In this document: piece by piece, positions 60,749 to 64,000 of the stretch | How positions within the stretch are numbered: the stretch's first letter is position 1 | Layout of the letters: each line of letters begins with the position of its first letter | NCBI GenBank assembly: GCA_950295325.1 | Contig: OX485806.1 | Coordinates: 15,934,001-15,998,000 of the forward strand | Direction of reading: 5' to 3' | DNA from: Polytrichum commune | Lineage: Eukaryota > Streptophyta > Polytrichopsida > Polytrichales > Polytrichaceae | Length of the DNA stretch: 64,000 nucleotides | Notes under the pieces: generated by a model | Told to the model about the DNA's origin: nothing | The model's input: only the letters and a program-made list of their open reading frames with translations | Database searches by the model: none | Made by a program: the position numbers and the translations under genes

Positions 60749-61929
60749 AGATATAAATTTTTGGACCCCTTGCAAAAGTGGCACGAATCCTAAGCCCCGA
60801 AAGTTCAATGCTTACAAACTCATACGAAATTCCATAGGCACTCCTTATCGTATATAACTTTGGGGGGGGGGGGGAATATTCAAAGACTATGAATTAGTTT
60901 GGTGAGATTAGAGTTATCCGCAAAGTACCCCAAAGAGGGACGAAACCTCAAGTTCGAACCTTCTTTGAGAAAAACCTTTGTATGGAGAGCTTGTTAGCCC
61001 ATCATGTACTGAAGCTTATTGTCAAAGTTGGATGAAATTTTTGGGGCCACCTCTTTTCACGTCAGAAACTTTGAGAGCATCTTAGGATCTAAAATAGGAT
61101 ATACGCATGGAGCCTGCTATCCTCAACCCCGCATCCCTATGCAAGGCTAGCTTGACCCACCCATCCTAGTAGGACAACCTCGAAAGTTGGTTTTCTATAG
61201 CCCGACATCATTTTTGGTGTATGAGAATTTAAGCAATAAGAAAGGTCGAACGACTTTGTGTAAACTTTCGTCAACTCAAGGTTTGGGGACTTCATCCACT
61301 TTACTTTACGGATAACGCTATTCAATTGGGCACAAATCAACCGCAAACCTAGCTACATGAGGCCGGCTTCTTTTACTCGAGTGGGCACAAATCCGAAGCC
61401 CTAATAAAGGGGTGGATTGCTTATGTAAGTCGAACTTTATCATGATGACAATGAATTCCATGTGCACTTTCTTGTAGGCTTGTCACGGGTCATTGGACAA
61501 AGGGCGAGGTGTGGATTGAAACATTGTCAAGTGTAGAATATAGAGTAAGTTGTTAATACAAATAAAGAAGGAAAGGAGGCGAGGCGAGGAGAAGAAGATT
61601 GAGAGGATAGAACAATGAGTGGGGTCTAGCTACTATACTTATTAACTCGAGAGTTTGCACATGGTAGCTAGCTAGCTAGGGAGCATAAGTTAAGTGAGTG
61701 CAGTAGTTGTGGTGTGTAGGCGGAATCATGAGGCCCGCTTTTAAAGCCTGAAAAGTGGAGTTGGAAAAGGGCACGCTACTTCAAGATGGACGAATGAGAG
61801 CAAGATCGGTCGGAGAGCAGATCAATAGAGACCACTCGACCGTCACTAGCTCCCTCCCTAACTGACAACGTTTGTGGGCCCTTTTTGGTGGGCTTAGGGT
61901 CCCCTACTCCTTGAACCTTGACCTCGGCC
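60749..61929. other. spacer, no gene recognised
   Basis: A G run lies near 60863. No protein-like frame. Confidence 0.5.
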
Positions 61930-62345
61930 TCGTTCCATTGGCTCGAACGTAAGGGGCAATGTACTTCACGCTAGAGCTTGAGGGCCCGTGACCATCACGC
62001 TTCGAGCGCTCTCGTTGGTGGAGTTGAGGTTGAACGTGTTCCATTGGCTCCAACGTAAGGGGCAACGTACTTCACGCTCGAGCTTGAGGGCCCGTGACCA
62101 TCACGCTTTGAGCGCTCTCGTTGGTGGAGTTGAGCTTGAACTTCTTCCATTGGCTCGAACGTAAGGGGCAACGTACTTCACGCTAGAGCTTGAGGGCCCG
62201 TGACCGTCACGCTTCAAGCGCTCTCGTTGGTGGAGTCGAGGTTGAACGTGTTCCATTGGCTCGAACGTAAGGGGCAACGTACTTCACGCTAGAGCTTGAG
62301 GGCCCTTGACAATTACGCATCGAGCGCTCTCGTTGGTGGAAAAGG
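61930..62345 (+). repeat. 106-bp tandem array, 4 copies
   Basis: 'Cgttccattggctcgaacgt', 'gagcttgagggcccgtgacc' and 'gcgctctcgttggtggagt' recur every 106 bp (landmark near 61940, 62046, 62152, 62258). The last copy runs into a reversed family C element, whose own end sequence resembles the unit. Confidence 0.9.
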
Positions 62346-62778
62346 AGGGGCCGGTCCAAGTTCGCTTCACACTACGCTTGAGGGACCAACGGGTATGTGA
62401 ATGGCAAGATGGATGTAAAGTCTACATGGATTCCTACGTGGCATCGAATGGATCGTGTTTCATGATCACTTGGCCTACTTTCAAAACCCACCTCTTGGAG
62501 GTAGGCCTAACACAAAAATTGGGAGATTGAGGCACTCTGAACGCTCACAACTGTTGGTTTATTCGATCTTCTCATGTGTGAGGACCCACGTGAATGGAAA
62601 TTCTTTGGAATAGCAATTGGTTGAGGGCCTGGTTACGTATGATTTCACACTACATTTGAGGGTCCGTGACCGTACTACGTGATTTTGGAGGTGTGTTGGG
62701 ACGGCTTTAGGACACTTTCTTTTGGGCTCTCACAATTTCATGGTCACGGCTCTTGGCTCGCGTGTGAAGTGGTCCTTG
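62298..62778. mobile_element. MITE family C, copy 3, inverted orientation
   Basis: Reverse complement of copies 1 and 2: 'cgctctcgttggtggaaaa', 'cttgagggaccaacggg', 'cacctcttggaggtaggcc', 'cactctgaacgctcacaac', 'catggtcacggctcttggct', ending 'gtgtgaagtggtccttg'. The left end overlaps the 106-bp array. Confidence 0.7.
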
Positions 62779-62842
62779 AAAGGTAACGTACTTCGCGCTA
62801 GAGCTTGAGGGCCCACGACCATTGAAATCTAAAACATGTCAA

Positions 62843-63228
62843 GGCCGGTTCACATGGGGTCCCAAGTCCAACTCATGTCAACATGTCCCAACATGGAGGC
62901 AAAGTCCCAACTTTTGAGCCTCGAGAAACCATTAAAACATGGTCAATTGTCATTAAGGTTGGATCTTCACTATTGTATGCAAATTCGGGGGACTTGTGTT
63001 GAGAGTTGGTTCCAGCTTTATGCTTGACCCAACTCTCAACATGTATCCCAAGCCTCACCTCTAAAAAATGTTGCCATGTAGGCATTCATGTCATACTTGG
63101 GACTTAGGGCTTGGGATCCTATGTGAAGTGGTAAATCCCAACTTCCATGCTCTCAACGGTTAAGATTGCACAAATTGAACTTAAGTGACTTGGGATTTAG
63201 GACTTGGGACCCTAATGTGAATTGGCCC
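62843..63228. mobile_element. MITE family B, copy 2 (about 386 bp, unexpanded)
   Basis: Inverted ends of about 28 bp: 'ggccggttcacatggggtcc' on the left and, on the right, 'gggaccctaatgtgaattgg' followed by ccc. It contains a single copy of the unit that is tandemly repeated in copy 1. Confidence 0.75.
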
Positions 63229-63432
63229 TTATTGGTTCAAAAGGTCGAGACCTTACCACTTTATTGGTTCTACCTTGAGCATAGTTATTGGTTTTTTTTT
63301 TTTTTTTTTCGCCCATAAGTGTGTCATGAATGAATGTATGCATAGGAATTTGAAAACTAGACTTCAATGTGGATGAAACTAAGTTAACTAGAGAAAAATA
63401 GAATTTCATGTAAGAAACTACATTAATTATTG

Positions 63433-63829
63433 CATTTTAACGAGGGTGGGTAATGGTGATGTTAAATTTCTTTATGCTATGAATTTAGTGTCACCATAAG
63501 ATGTAGGGTTTCAGGAGCCCAAAGTGCCAAAAAATTTCAATGTAAGCTCCACTCTTCAATTTCTTAGTGTTTGGAGATGCCTCATGAGTGAGTGATATCG
63601 ACTTGCAAAAAAAAAGGAAAAGAAAAAGCCTTTTCGAGCTCATCAAAATAAATTGTGCACTCTACAAACACCTTAGAGAACGCACTAATTTTCTTGGAAA
63701 AATTGTATGGTACATGAGCACGTATATCATCATTTTAGTATCACTCATTAGAAATTCAACCCTCACTACTTTTGAGATTTGGAAAAATAGTGTGTGTTTC
63801 AAGAACTAGCACCACACTCACTAAATGGG
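63433..63829. mobile_element. MITE family D, copy 2
   Basis: Starts 'cattttaacgagggtggg' and ends 'ccacactcactaaatggga'; the interior is collinear with copy 1 at 35020-35427. Confidence 0.65.
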
Positions 63830-64000
63830 AGAATCAATGCAGGTAGAGTTATCTAAAACCTAATAAGTTTACTCCCACTCTTAAGATAAGGCATGGGGGA
63901 GCTTACTGGACAAAGGTTACAACGATCACATGGACAAAAGCATCATTTTGCATGCACAAAATGGTATTTAAATCTTCCTTTGTTGTAGACTTAGGCACGA

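Noticed and set aside
1-64000. tRNA genes and intact rRNA genes
   Set aside because: No cloverleaf-compatible A/B box pair or intact rRNA was noticed by eye; only the diverged 5S-like piece was found. A tRNAscan or covariance search would settle it.

Overview
This is nuclear DNA of a land plant. Three things show it: spliced genes with plant-type GT/AG introns, plant transposon classes with their usual target-site duplications (9 bp for MULE, 8 bp for hAT, TA for Stowaway), and a telo-box near the 5' end of the first gene. The species cannot be named from the sequence. Only two host genes are convincing; most of the window is transposon-derived.

Layout. (1) 1-5662, minus strand: the 5' half of an MTR4-type exosome RNA helicase gene, seven exons in frame, running off the left edge. 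Its first intron has grown by tandem duplication that includes a decayed copy of the end of exon 1. (2) 6428-19449: one complete 13,022-bp Mutator-like (MULE) transposon with 43-bp inverted termini and a perfect 9-bp target duplication, inserted about 0.8 kb upstream of the helicase start codon. It carries two tail-to-tail genes: a MULE/SWIM transposase (plus strand) and a six-exon gene joining a C2HC zinc finger to a ULP1-type cysteine protease domain (minus strand). (3) 19459-22584: AT-rich spacer, then a GC-richer stretch that probably holds the 5' region of the next gene. (4) 22585-32251, plus strand: a 13-exon gene for a KIAA0930/DUF2045-like protein; its introns hold a MITE, a 5S rRNA-derived sequence and a hairpin. 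(5) 32252-64000: no convincing gene, but a dense set of small transposons (pogo-like, Stowaway, a hAT deletion derivative, a MULE-type MITE and several unnamed inverted-repeat families) and tandem arrays of 94, 106, 132 and 204 bp.

The most unusual signal is in the MULE. When exons are joined by phase-compatible splice sites, the protease gene reads as one 1,283-codon frame without an indel, yet it is interrupted by five in-frame stops and the transposase by one. All six are TAG, never TAA or TGA, and all can be explained as CAG changed to TAG. Either CHG-context cytosine deamination has hit this copy, or TAG is tolerated. The element is also strongly enriched for the hexamer GTTCTG/CAGAAC in noncoding DNA on both strands. 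Together with the zinc-finger/ULP1 protein, this recalls the motif-directed anti-silencing systems of VANDAL MULEs. That link is inference.
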